Shown: positions 6,270-14,369, numbered from the stretch's first letter. The stretch: 14,642 nt of DNA from Butyrivibrio sp. (GCA_024690635.1 JAILOW010000106.1:1-14642), one strand, 5' to 3'. The notes: generated by a model not told the origin, from the sequence alone. Program-made: numbers and translations.

Positions 6270-9200
6270 ATGAAGTACGATGCATTTATAAGCTACAGAC
6301 ATTCTCCTTTGGATATGGAGATTGCAAAGAAGGTCCATACAGGCCTTGAGACATACAAGATACCGGCAGCTGTAAAGAAAAAGACCGGGAAAAAGAGGAT
6401 GGGAAGGGTGTTCAGAGACCAGGAAGAACTTCCCATCGGAAGTGATCTTGGAGACAATATTTCCTCTGCACTTGCGGAATCAGAATATCTTATAGTTATC
6501 TGTTCTCCCAGAACACCTAAGTCTTACTGGGTTTGCAAGGAAATAGAGACCTTTATCGAATTGCATGATAGGGATCATGTTCTTGCAGTCCTTGTGGAGG
6601 GAGAGCCGAATGAGAGCTTTCCGTGGCAGCTTTTGCAGGACGAGGAGGGTAATGCCATTGAGCCGCTTGCGGCAGATGTAAGAGGATCAGATAAAAAGGA
6701 AAGAGATACAAAGCTTAAGACCGAACTTCTTAGGCTTGCAGCCCCTGTAATAGGCTGCACATATGATGAGCTTAGGCAGCGACACAGAGAACGTATCATC
6801 AAAAGAACCGTCACCATAGCGTCTGTGGCGGCATCTGTAGTGGCTTTGGTGGGCGCGGCTTTTGGTATCTATAATGCCAATGTAGCAGGCAAGATGACCA
6901 GACTGGCAAATGAAAAGTCTCAGCTTGCAGATGAAAAATCGCAACTTGCAGAGGAAGTGACCCTGCAGTTTCGCAAAAATCAGGAGAATCAGTCAAGGTT
7001 CTATGCACAGGAATCTTTGCAGCTATTAGAGCAGGGAAACAGGGAAGATGCTGTATTGGTTGCAATGGAGGGACTGCCAACGGAAACTGATGACAGACCG
7101 TATGTGGCGGATTCAGAGTATGCCCTGGCGGAGTCACTTTATGCATATGAATGTGCCACAGGCCTTACTTTTGACAGAACTCTCGAGCATGACATTCCGG
7201 TCCATAAGACTGTTGCCGCAGACATGGGCGAAAAACTGGTTACCATAGATAACAGTGACCGCGTGTACGTCTGGAATACAAAGACCTGGGAGCGTATGGC
7301 TACAGTGGAGCCCCAGATAGGCAGGTACGACAGTTACGAAGATGTTGTAAGTGCAGATGCTGATGTAGACGGAATATATGTGGCGTCTCTGAATGCTGTG
7401 ACAAAATATGACTATGACGGAAAAGTAATTTACAGTCTGGACTTCGAGGATAATATACGTCAGTGCAGGGTGGCGCCCAAAGAGGGACGACTTTTGGTTG
7501 TCTGTTGGGATCATATTTTTGTTTTTGATCCTAAAACCGGAAAAGCGATAACTTCTTATGAAAATACTACGGGAGCGTCCCTTAGAGATAACGGGAAATA
7601 TCATTCCGCACACGGCAAGTATGCTGTGGGTCATTATAACGAAGAAGAAAAGCAGACCAATCTTACGGTTGTGGATCTTGAAAAAGATTCTTTTCAGGAC
7701 ATAAGACTGTCATTGGGGTATATGCTTGATTACACCATCACACCTGGTGGTAATATCTTTGCCGTGAGCTGCAACAATACTCTTTATGATGAAGGTGTGC
7801 ATGATACAGTTGCAGAGCTTTTTGACGAAAAGGGAAGTCGTATCTGGGCCCAAAAGCTTGATCTTCAGATAAAACAGACAATGACTTTTTCTGCAAACGC
7901 CAGGGCTCATACTTTTAACAATAATGGTGAAGAAAAGAAAGAGATAGTATTTGCGATAGAAACAAATGCCTTTACTCTTGATGAGAATACCGGAAATATT
8001 GTGACGCAGTTTAATCTTTCGGACGACTGTACGATGCTGATCCTTAATGAACACAGCCAGTTTGGAAGAGTGGGTTACAGTGGTGGAGGAATCGACTACA
8101 TAGATTTTTCTACAGGACGTTTTTATCAGGAAGCTGCCTTTGATACTGCCTGCTCGATCAGAAGCGCTGTTGCTTTGAACGGACAGATTGTGTTGGATTC
8201 ATATTCATCTCCCGAACTGCACGTGGCATCCTGGCACGCAGCTCCTGATCTGGAGGAGTTTCTTTCTTTTGATGAGAAGCGTTCACCTGTGGGGCTTTCG
8301 GACGATGGAGAATACTTCGTAGAGAGGCCTTCGGAGGAGTTTACCAAGCTGTATTTTTACGATAAGGAAGGTAAAGAGTTATATACCATGGAAAATGGAG
8401 AGCTCTTTACTGTAATGAAACTTACCGGAAAGAAGGCTTTTATTCAGGATAGGAATAAGCTGTGGATCGTGAATCCTTATGAGAAGACCAAAGAGAGCAT
8501 AGCTATGGAAAGCTATAACCTGGGATCTACTTCTTTTAACGGAAGGATTTCTGCCGACGGAGAAATTGGAGTGTTCTGGAGCTCAAGGGGAATAGTCGTT
8601 GTTGATCTGAACACCAAAGAGCAGATACTGGCAGCGGATTCCGAGCATCTTATATTGGATATACTTCTTTCACCGGATAAGAAAACGCTCTACATATCGG
8701 AGCTTACCTGCAACCTGTATGCTCTTGATATGAACGGGGATCAAAAGGAATTTAAGGACGACAGGCTTAGGACTGTTTCTACAGTATTGGATAACAGTTT
8801 TATGTCGATTTCCAAAGATGGTAAGTACGTTGCTATCTGTTGCCGTGACGGCTTTGTCAGAGTTGTGGACACCGGATCCATGAGTACATATGCCGAGATC
8901 CCGCTTCAGACCTATAGTAAGGCCTTCGTGGATATTACTGATGATGGAACGCATCTGGTGATGCAGGGGGATGACTACAGGATCAGATTCTGGGATATGA
9001 AAAATAAGGTAATTCAGAATATTACCGATACCAGTGGAATGGTTCAGGCCATAGACTGTGATGATCAAAATGGCAAGATAGCTCTGTTCACGGGTTATGG
9101 GCTTCTTTTGTATGAAACGGAAAGCTATGGATGTGTAGCCAGAGTAAGTGATGGTATGTTCTATATAAAGAGCAACGGATCTTTTCTTCTAAACAGTGAT

Positions 9201-9320
9201 AAGACCGCCATAAAAAGAACTTACTATAAAGATTACAAACAGCTTCAGCAGGAGGCAAAAAAACAATTCCCAAATGCTCAGCTCACAGAAGAAGAAAAAG
9301 TAAAATATAATATCGATTGA
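6270..9320 (+). CDS. TIR domain - membrane helix - beta-propeller protein
   Basis: This 1016-residue membrane protein has an N-terminal TIR domain (about 1-165) opening with YDAFISYRH, then RVFRD.EELP, and SYWVCKE, whose Ser85, Trp87 and Glu91 match the SxWxxxE pattern holding the catalytic Glu of NAD-cleaving TIRs. One helix spans about 179-201. The basic stretch RHRERIIKR just before it predicts TIR inside the cell and the rest outside. Two seven-residue [N/D]EKSQLA repeats (214-227) form a short coiled stalk. A helical segment (about 240-295) leads into some 680 residues of WD40/PQQ-like repeats, such as VYVWNTKTW, IFVFDPKTGK, VVVDLNTKE and IRFWDMKNK. They number roughly a dozen, enough for two propellers. 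NADase activity and ligand are unproven. I chose ATG 6270 over the longer TTG frame at 6234 because TIR proteins of this type begin at MKYDAFISYRH. The ribosome site is weak, so coupling to the DHH gene 10 bases upstream is likely. Confidence 0.88.
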   Translation: MKYDAFISYRHSPLDMEIAKKVHTGLETYKIPAAVKKKTGKKRMGRVFRDQEELPIGSDLGDNISSALAESEYLIVICSPRTPKSYWVCKEIETFIELHDRDHVLAVLVEGEPNESFPWQLLQDEEGNAIEPLAADVRGSDKKERDTKLKTELLRLAAPVIGCTYDELRQRHRERIIKRTVTIASVAASVVALVGAAFGIYNANVAGKMTRLANEKSQLADEKSQLAEEVTLQFRKNQENQSRFYAQESLQLLEQGNREDAVLVAMEGLPTETDDRPYVADSEYALAESLYAYECATGLTFDRTLEHDIPVHKTVAADMGEKLVTIDNSDRVYVWNTKTWERMATVEPQIGRYDSYEDVVSADADVDGIYVASLNAVTKYDYDGKVIYSLDFEDNIRQCRVAPKEGRLLVVCWDHIFVFDPKTGKAITSYENTTGASLRDNGKYHSAHGKYAVGHYNEEEKQTNLTVVDLEKDSFQDIRLSLGYMLDYTITPGGNIFAVSCNNTLYDEGVHDTVAELFDEKGSRIWAQKLDLQIKQTMTFSANARAHTFNNNGEEKKEIVFAIETNAFTLDENTGNIVTQFNLSDDCTMLILNEHSQFGRVGYSGGGIDYIDFSTGRFYQEAAFDTACSIRSAVALNGQIVLDSYSSPELHVASWHAAPDLEEFLSFDEKRSPVGLSDDGEYFVERPSEEFTKLYFYDKEGKELYTMENGELFTVMKLTGKKAFIQDRNKLWIVNPYEKTKESIAMESYNLGSTSFNGRISADGEIGVFWSSRGIVVVDLNTKEQILAADSEHLILDILLSPDKKTLYISELTCNLYALDMNGDQKEFKDDRLRTVSTVLDNSFMSISKDGKYVAICCRDGFVRVVDTGSMSTYAEIPLQTYSKAFVDITDDGTHLVMQGDDYRIRFWDMKNKVIQNITDTSGMVQAIDCDDQNGKIALFTGYGLLLYETESYGCVARVSDGMFYIKSNGSFLLNSDKTAIKRTYYKDYKQLQQEAKKQFPNAQLTEEEKVKYNID
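6909..6950 (+). repeat. Tandem 21-base repeat encoding a heptad in the TIR protein stalk
   Basis: Two adjacent 21-base units (6909-6929 and 6930-6950) encode NEKSQLA and DEKSQLA and differ mostly at synonymous positions. A partial third unit, EE, follows. The seven-residue period matches a coiled-coil heptad directly outside the predicted membrane helix. Confidence 0.75.
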
Positions 9321-9364
9321 TATCTTTAAAGAGGGGAAGAGTTCAAATCGGGAAGGCGTAATAA

Positions 9365-10720
9365 ATGGAGTCAAAAATGACCAGTGGGCGCCCTTTGACG
9401 CTCCTTATAAAGTTTGTGATACCTATCTTTTTAGGTTTCATATTTCAGCAGTTCTACAATATGGTGGATACTGTTATAGTTGGCAGGTTTGTAAGTCCCG
9501 GAGCACTTGCTGCAGTTGGATCTACAGGAACCATTATGTTTTTGATCATGGGACTTGCCAATGGTATGACAACCGGATATACGGTGCTCATAAGCCAGAG
9601 GTACGGAGCCGGCGATGATGAGGGCACGAGAAGAGCGTTTGTTAATGCCATTCTTTTGGGTATAATAAGTACTCTTGTCATAACCGCCATATCCCTTTCC
9701 GTAATGCACCCGCTCTTAAAGCTTATGAATACTCCGGCGGATATTTATGATGATGCGTATGCATATATTTCAACCATTTGTGCGGGTAGCATAGCCCTTA
9801 TCGGCTACAATCTTCTAGCTGCGTCTCTTCGTGCTATAGGAAACAGCAGAACGCCGCTATACTTTTTAATATTCTCGGCATCTTTGAATATAGTTCTGGA
9901 CCTTGTTTTCATAATTGCATTCAGGCTTGGAACCTTTGGCGCAGCGCTGGCAACTGACCTGTCTCAGGCCGCTTCTGCGGTACTCTGTATGATATATATA
10001 GTCAGAAAAGTGGCTGTACTTCGCCCCAGGCGAGGAGATTTTCATCTTGATAAAAAATATTCCTTGATGCAGCTCAACATCGGAATCCCCATGGCGCTCC
10101 AATTCGGAATAACAGCTTCGGGAACGATGGTGATGCAGTCATCTATCAACATATACGGTTCAGTAGCTGTGGGTGGTTTTACGGCGGCAGGAAAAGTAAT
10201 AAACCTGATGACTGCAGGAATGCCTTCAATAGGTCAGACCATGGCTGCTTATGTGGGACAAAACTACGGCTACGGCAATCTTGACAGAGTTGAGCAGGGA
10301 ACTAGAGACGCTCTGAAGATTTCGGCAGTTTATTCTGTACTAAATGCTGCTCTCAGTGTGGCTCTTTTACCCATTGTAATAGGGATGTTTTTCGATGCAA
10401 ATGTGGATCTTTCGCAGTATCTTCCATATTCAAGAACCTACATTTATGTATCGATCCCCTTTTATATTCCTCTAGCGATGATCTTTATATACAGAAATGC
10501 CATGCAGGCCTGCGGATACGGTAAAACAGCACTGGCTCTTGGCATAATGGAGCTTCTTGCAAGACTTGCCACAGCTTTCATTTCTATGGCTATAGGAAGC
10601 TATGCCCTGGCTGTTGCGGGAGATGCGACCGCCTGGTTCACCGCAGGAGTTCTTTCTCTGGGACTATACAAATTTATTATGAAGAATCTTAGAGAACGAG
10701 ATGAAGGACATAAAACATAA
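9365..10720 (+). CDS. MATE family efflux transporter
   Basis: This complete 451-residue MATE antiporter has a length normal for the family, with about twelve membrane helices in two six-helix halves. Landmarks are the N-terminal IP.FLGFIFQQFYNMVDTVIVGRF segment of the first helix pair, SQRYGAGD, LRAIGNSRTPLY, the mid-protein basic loop (about residues 214-230) and QNYGYGNLDR in the second half. It is clearly paralogous to the truncated MATE gene at the left edge. The substrate is unknown, and candidates include toxins, drugs or metabolites. GGGAAGG at 9350-9356 lies eight bases before the ATG. It starts 44 bases after the TIR gene with no terminator or promoter seen between, so it is probably in the same transcript as DHH and TIR. 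Confidence 0.93.
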   Translation: MESKMTSGRPLTLLIKFVIPIFLGFIFQQFYNMVDTVIVGRFVSPGALAAVGSTGTIMFLIMGLANGMTTGYTVLISQRYGAGDDEGTRRAFVNAILLGIISTLVITAISLSVMHPLLKLMNTPADIYDDAYAYISTICAGSIALIGYNLLAASLRAIGNSRTPLYFLIFSASLNIVLDLVFIIAFRLGTFGAALATDLSQAASAVLCMIYIVRKVAVLRPRRGDFHLDKKYSLMQLNIGIPMALQFGITASGTMVMQSSINIYGSVAVGGFTAAGKVINLMTAGMPSIGQTMAAYVGQNYGYGNLDRVEQGTRDALKISAVYSVLNAALSVALLPIVIGMFFDANVDLSQYLPYSRTYIYVSIPFYIPLAMIFIYRNAMQACGYGKTALALGIMELLARLATAFISMAIGSYALAVAGDATAWFTAGVLSLGLYKFIMKNLRERDEGHKT

Positions 10721-10754
10721 CCTCATTACATTCCCAATATGTTATGATGTAATG
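10716..10754 (+). repeat. Interleaved inverted repeats just after the MATE gene
   Basis: CATAAC (10716-10721) pairs with GTTATG (10741-10746), and CATTACAT (10724-10731) pairs with ATGTAATG (10747-10754). The order A-B-A'-B' would give either two competing hairpins or a pseudoknot in RNA, or a compound protein-binding site in DNA. No T-run follows, so it is not a simple terminator. Confidence 0.45.
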
Positions 10755-10777
10755 GCATGGAATTATGGTGATCAGCT

Positions 10778-10819
10778 AAAAAGCGAAAACCGGACAGACA
10801 AAAATAGTTTTCACTTTTT
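10778..10819 (+). terminator. Possible terminator of the MATE gene
   Basis: An A/T-rich stem pairs 10778-10790 (AAAAAGCGAAAAC) with 10807-10819 (GTTTTCACTTTTT), with a single C-A mismatch and a 16-base loop. The T-run forms the end of the right arm. The large loop makes it weaker than a classical terminator. The rest of the 182-base gap 10721-10902 holds the interleaved repeats and a candidate promoter, and no gene that I can see. Confidence 0.45.
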
Positions 10820-10848
10820 CGTTGATAAATAATCGGATGATGTGGGGC

Positions 10849-10875
10849 TTGACAGCATGTTATAGAATATATAGT
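10849..10875 (+). promoter_or_regulatory. Possible promoter of the 101-residue gene
   Basis: A perfect TTGACA lies at 10849-10854. The best -10 candidate, TATAGT (10870-10875), is only 15 bases away, shorter than the preferred 17. The exact -10 is therefore uncertain. Confidence 0.35.
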
Positions 10876-10902
10876 TGTAGATTTATTTAGAAGGAGTTAA
10901 GA

Positions 10903-11208
10903 ATGGCAGACAGAGGAGAACTTATCAATCAGCTTGCAGCATCTTTGGGAGCAGGAGATTTCGCGCAGACAAAATACACAGATTCAAGATATGACGCACA
11001 GACAGGAACATTATACTGTGATGGTATCATGATCACAAAGCCTGTAATTGAGAAAGCAGAGGCATATTTTAGCAGCCTTAAGAATAAATGCAGTTATACA
11101 GATCCTGCGTCCAGAGAGATGGCAATGGTTTATCAGGTTGCCATCGAGGGGATAAAGATGATCAAAGCCAGCGGTCAGGAGACAATGAAAGAGGATCGCA
11201 GAAAATGA
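10903..11208 (+). CDS. Hypothetical protein (101 aa)
   Basis: I do not recognise this protein. It is 101 residues, soluble, with no signal peptide, membrane helix or known motif. It reads as a helical N-terminus (RGELINQLAASLGAGDFAQ), a short strand pair (GTLYCDGIMITKPVIEKA) and two helices (AEAYFSSLKNKC, REMAMVYQVAIEGIKMIKA), ending in a charged tail. AAGGAG at 10891-10896 lies six bases before the ATG. A candidate promoter precedes it and a strong terminator follows at 11217-11244, so it is probably expressed on its own. Clean start and stop signals make it very likely a real gene. Confidence 0.75.
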   Translation: MADRGELINQLAASLGAGDFAQTKYTDSRYDAQTGTLYCDGIMITKPVIEKAEAYFSSLKNKCSYTDPASREMAMVYQVAIEGIKMIKASGQETMKEDRRK

Positions 11209-11216
11209 TGATCGAC

Positions 11217-11244
11217 AAAAGGGATCCGCAAGGGTCCCTTTTTT
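11217..11244 (+). terminator. Rho-independent terminator with GCAA tetraloop
   Basis: An 11-bp stem pairs 11217-11227 (AAAAGGGATCC) with 11232-11242 (GGGTCCCTTTT), with one T-G wobble, closed by a stable GCAA tetraloop and followed by a run of six T (11239-11244). It lies between the 101-residue gene and the membrane-protein gene. Some read-through into the latter is possible because no separate promoter is evident after it. Confidence 0.85.
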
Positions 11245-11271
11245 ATTGTGAAGTAAAAGAGGAAAAAAGAC

Positions 11272-12138
11272 ATGACTATAGAAGCATACTTAAATCCGGA
11301 TTTTACGTTCTTTAAAAAGATTATATTTTTTCTTGTTACACTAGCGGGAATGGGTATTGGCCTGTTACTTATATTTTTTGTGGCACAGTTTTTTGTGGAA
11401 AAAGACCTGCCAAAAAGAGCAAGGCAATTGGCACTGGAAAGCGCTTTTGAGGACAAAGCCCAAAGATTTTTTGAGATGATAATAGCAGGGACCTCCGTTA
11501 TGTCCTTTTCCTGTGCTTATGTGATCATCAATCATGTTTATTCTCTTGTTCAGTCGGGAGTCGCCGGAGCGCTTACACCGGCAGAGCAGAATCTTGTTAA
11601 TTTGTGGACTGACAGCAAGGATTTTGTACTACTGTTTCTGATCTGTCTTTCCTGTGTTATTAATACTTTTCTGGATTCACTTTTGATCCCGCTTACGAAG
11701 CTTTCAAAAGAAGAACGTGCCACCATGAGAATGCTGGCGATGTTCTATGTGATAATCCTTTTGATGTATCTTAACCTGATCGGTGATGAGAGCCAGTACA
11801 GCCCTGTAATGATGTACTATTTTGGGCTTATGGTGGGAAGATTTGTATATTTTGATGCTTCTTTCAAGGATTTTCTGGGAGCGCTTAAAAATATGTTTTT
11901 CAATCTTCCGTACATGCTTCTTAGTCTGATACTTACCGGTCTTTTGTGCATGTTTGGGTTTGGTATGGGATTTTTGCTTGAGAGAAATTACTATATCGTA
12001 GGAATTTTCTATACCCATCTGTTCATGCTACTGTGCATATTCGCAGTTCATCTGATCTGGATGATAAAGCATTGTAAAAAGAAGAAAAAGAGACCGGCGC
12101 AGCAGATTGAAGATTACGATGAATATGACGGATATTAA
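11272..12138 (+). CDS. Hypothetical polytopic membrane protein (288 aa)
   Basis: I cannot assign a family. About seven hydrophobic segments are visible, near residues 17-41, 69-92, 117-140, 153-170, 178-194, 212-235 and 241-265. The protein ends in a basic cluster (HCKKKKKRP) and then a very acidic, tyrosine-rich tail (EDYDEYDGY). The lysine run after the last helix suggests a cytoplasmic C-terminus. Polar residues within helices (Asn130, Asp135, Asn168) could point to a transport or channel role, but this is weak. AGAGGA at 11258-11263 lies eight bases before the ATG. The terminator of the preceding gene lies 27 bases upstream of the ATG, so expression may depend on read-through or on a promoter I did not find. 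Confidence 0.75.
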   Translation: MTIEAYLNPDFTFFKKIIFFLVTLAGMGIGLLLIFFVAQFFVEKDLPKRARQLALESAFEDKAQRFFEMIIAGTSVMSFSCAYVIINHVYSLVQSGVAGALTPAEQNLVNLWTDSKDFVLLFLICLSCVINTFLDSLLIPLTKLSKEERATMRMLAMFYVIILLMYLNLIGDESQYSPVMMYYFGLMVGRFVYFDASFKDFLGALKNMFFNLPYMLLSLILTGLLCMFGFGMGFLLERNYYIVGIFYTHLFMLLCIFAVHLIWMIKHCKKKKKRPAQQIEDYDEYDGY

Positions 12139-12143
12139 TATGA

Positions 12144-12176
12144 AATGGGCTTGTGAATCAGTTTCACAGGCCCATT
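12144..12176. terminator. Long hairpin between convergent genes
   Basis: A 14-bp stem with one T-G wobble pairs 12144-12157 (AATGGGCTTGTGAA) with 12163-12176 (TTCACAGGCCCATT), with a 5-base loop. It lies between the stop of the membrane-protein gene and the stop of helD on the other strand. It is probably a bidirectional terminator, although neither side has a strong T-run. Confidence 0.65.
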
Positions 12177-12187
12177 AGTTATTTGCT

Positions 12188-14242
12188 TTATTTGAGATTT
12201 TTTACTTTAGCTGCCGGTTCGCCCACAGAAAGTATAGCCAGATGCTGAGTTGCACGGGACATTGCGGTATACAGGCAATGCCTTCCCAGTTTGTCATCAG
12301 GATATGCATCGCAGTCCGCATCTGCCAGAATTACATGGTCAAATTCCAGACCCTTTGCCAAAGGCAATTCTATAAGGAATGCGCCGGATTTTGGAAGAGC
12401 ATCCATTCCGGTTACCCTACTGGGAGCGGATTTTCCAAGTCCATCACTTATCTTTTCCAGTCTGTACTGATCTTTGCAGATAACAGCGGTCAGACCTTCT
12501 TTTTCACCAAACTCCTTAATGAGTTTTTTTAGTTCTGAATAATATTCTTTTTCCTTTTTGAAGTTTTTTACCGTAACCTTTTCGCCCGGGCGTTGAACCG
12601 ATGAAACAAGCATCTGTTCTTTGGCCGGAAGAAGAGAAGCAAAGATGTCTGTGATCTCGGGAGAACTTCGGTAGCTGGTCATGAGGGGCAGAATAGCAAA
12701 TTCTTTTCCATCAGCGGTGGCCATTTCCTCAATTTCTTTAAATGTAACTGTTCCTTCCCTAATAGCCTGGTTTTCATCTCCCAGCAGCATAAAACGGGCA
12801 TTTGGAAAATACTTCCTAAATATCATCATCTGAGCAGCTGTGTAATCCTGAACTTCGTCCACCATAACATAACGCATGTTACGGTCGCAAAGCCCTGTGA
12901 GCTTCATTTTGGTGAAAAGCCATTCTGCTGCGGTAATATGATCTGTTCCAAGAATGCGCTGCGCTACGTGAAGCACGTTAACAAATCCGCAGTGCCTGAT
13001 GGTGCGAAGAGCGCCACCGAAATCATTTTCAATACGCTTATTTTCTGCTGATTCCGAGCCGGCAACGCTGTCTGTTTCTTCCATATTGTTATCATCCATG
13101 TTGTGGAGAGTATTCTTCGCCCGCACTTCCAATTCATCAGCTGCGATCTGGATAAGACGTGAACCCATGGGGAACTGGCTAAAGTGTTTTATGACGCCAA
13201 GAACCTCGTTTTTCGTCATTACAAGTGTGCCTTTTTGAGTAATATCAAAGAAATCTTCAGCTTCCGGCGTGAGGGTTGGAAGAGTGTCATGTATCTTTTG
13301 AAGGCTCTTTGCAGTTGTGTAGTCATATTCGTTATCAACGAAAGGCACGCCCACCATATTCAGAAATTCATGCCATGTGATGGTCAGGGGATTGGTTTCG
13401 CCAAGATCCGGAAGTACGTTATCAATATAGTCGCGGAATACCGGATTTAAAGTCATAAGGCAAACCTGATCAGGGCGAAGGGTCTTTCTTTTCTGGTAAA
13501 AGAGATATGCAATGCGCTGCAGGAGAACAGAAGTCTTACCACTTCCCGCAATACCGTTTACAAGAAGAACGGGTACGTCAGGATAGCGGATGACGATGTT
13601 TTGTTCCTTTTGAATGGTGGCGGTGATGGCCTGCATTTTGTCAGAACGTGTCTGGGAAAGAGATTGCAGAAGCATCGGGTCCTCAATGGCAATCTGGGTA
13701 TCGAAATAGGAAACCAGCTCATTCTTTTTAAGATCAAACTGACGGCGAAGCTGCAGATCCACAGGAATCTGTCTGTCATCTACGGTGTAGTGGGTGTGAC
13801 CCATGTCCTGATTGTAATAAACTTCGGCGATCGGAGACCTCCAGTCCACAACCATCTGATCGTATCCATTCTCTGATACTGCGGCGCGGCCTATATAGTA
13901 GTTTTCCGGTTCCTCCGAAGGGTCAAACTGCAGGCATATTTTGGCAAAATAGGGCGCTTCAAGTAGTTTTTTTACTGTGCGAAGGCGATTGCCGAGAGAG
14001 CTGCTTTCTACGTTATATGTGTCAATATAGCGGTTCCAGACTTCGATCTCTGCAAGAGTTTCCATGGTTGTCTCAGAGTCGGCGTAGTCAAATCTGATGT
14101 TGTCGCGGATATCGTTTTTATCGTCAAGAGCCTTTTCGTCAAGGGCGGCAATCTGACCTTCAAGGTCTTTTTTCATTTCCAAAAGCTTGTTATAGGTTTT
14201 GGTCAGATGCTGTTGTTCTTTATCAAATTCTTTTTTTTCCAT
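12188..14242 (-). CDS. helD: HelD-type RNA polymerase recycling ATPase (UvrD/Rep-like superfamily 1)
   Basis: This 684-residue cytoplasmic protein has the superfamily 1 helicase motifs: Walker A GIAGSGKT (230-237), VDEVQD (461-466), LLGDENQAI, MTSYRS, LAKGLEFDHV (628-637) and YTAMSRA (658-664) with the arginine finger Arg663. The N-terminal 1-100 region is highly charged and helical, matching the HelD coiled-coil arm that reaches into the RNA polymerase secondary channel. It is followed by the VDWRSP...YY segment typical of HelD. In Bacillus subtilis and other Gram-positives HelD uses ATP to strip stalled polymerase from nucleic acid, and it is not a processive helicase. Residues about 383-407 are acidic and low in complexity, probably a disordered loop. 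AGGTG at 14250-14254 precedes the ATG by seven bases. It stands alone on its strand. Confidence 0.9.
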   Translation of the reverse strand: MEKKEFDKEQQHLTKTYNKLLEMKKDLEGQIAALDEKALDDKNDIRDNIRFDYADSETTMETLAEIEVWNRYIDTYNVESSSLGNRLRTVKKLLEAPYFAKICLQFDPSEEPENYYIGRAAVSENGYDQMVVDWRSPIAEVYYNQDMGHTHYTVDDRQIPVDLQLRRQFDLKKNELVSYFDTQIAIEDPMLLQSLSQTRSDKMQAITATIQKEQNIVIRYPDVPVLLVNGIAGSGKTSVLLQRIAYLFYQKRKTLRPDQVCLMTLNPVFRDYIDNVLPDLGETNPLTITWHEFLNMVGVPFVDNEYDYTTAKSLQKIHDTLPTLTPEAEDFFDITQKGTLVMTKNEVLGVIKHFSQFPMGSRLIQIAADELEVRAKNTLHNMDDNNMEETDSVAGSESAENKRIENDFGGALRTIRHCGFVNVLHVAQRILGTDHITAAEWLFTKMKLTGLCDRNMRYVMVDEVQDYTAAQMMIFRKYFPNARFMLLGDENQAIREGTVTFKEIEEMATADGKEFAILPLMTSYRSSPEITDIFASLLPAKEQMLVSSVQRPGEKVTVKNFKKEKEYYSELKKLIKEFGEKEGLTAVICKDQYRLEKISDGLGKSAPSRVTGMDALPKSGAFLIELPLAKGLEFDHVILADADCDAYPDDKLGRHCLYTAMSRATQHLAILSVGEPAAKVKNLK

Positions 14243-14360
14243 AGTTTTTCACCTAAAAAATTAGAAAAATATACGTGCTTTGTATCTTTTCAGTATATCA
14301 TACTCCCGCAAAAAACCTATTAACTGAATATAAAAAAGCTATGGAGGCGAAAGTGGCTTC

Positions 14361-14369
14361 TGCTATACT
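14361..14369 (+). promoter_or_regulatory. Possible extended -10 promoter for the lipoprotein gene
   Basis: TGCTATACT (14361-14369) is an extended -10 element (TGnTATACT). No good -35 is seen 17 bases upstream. Transcription would start near 14376, leaving a leader of about 54 bases before the GTG at 14430. The divergent gap 14243-14429 has no other gene I can support. Confidence 0.4.

Noticed and set aside
7134..7634. Open frame of 166 codons on the minus strand
   Set aside because: It lies wholly inside the TIR-propeller gene, and its composition is that of an antisense shadow.
6270..9320. Reading the TIR gene as part of a known phage-defence island
   Set aside because: No other defence, phage, recombinase or mobile genes are seen nearby. 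The neighbours are housekeeping or transport genes, so a defence role is only a possibility.
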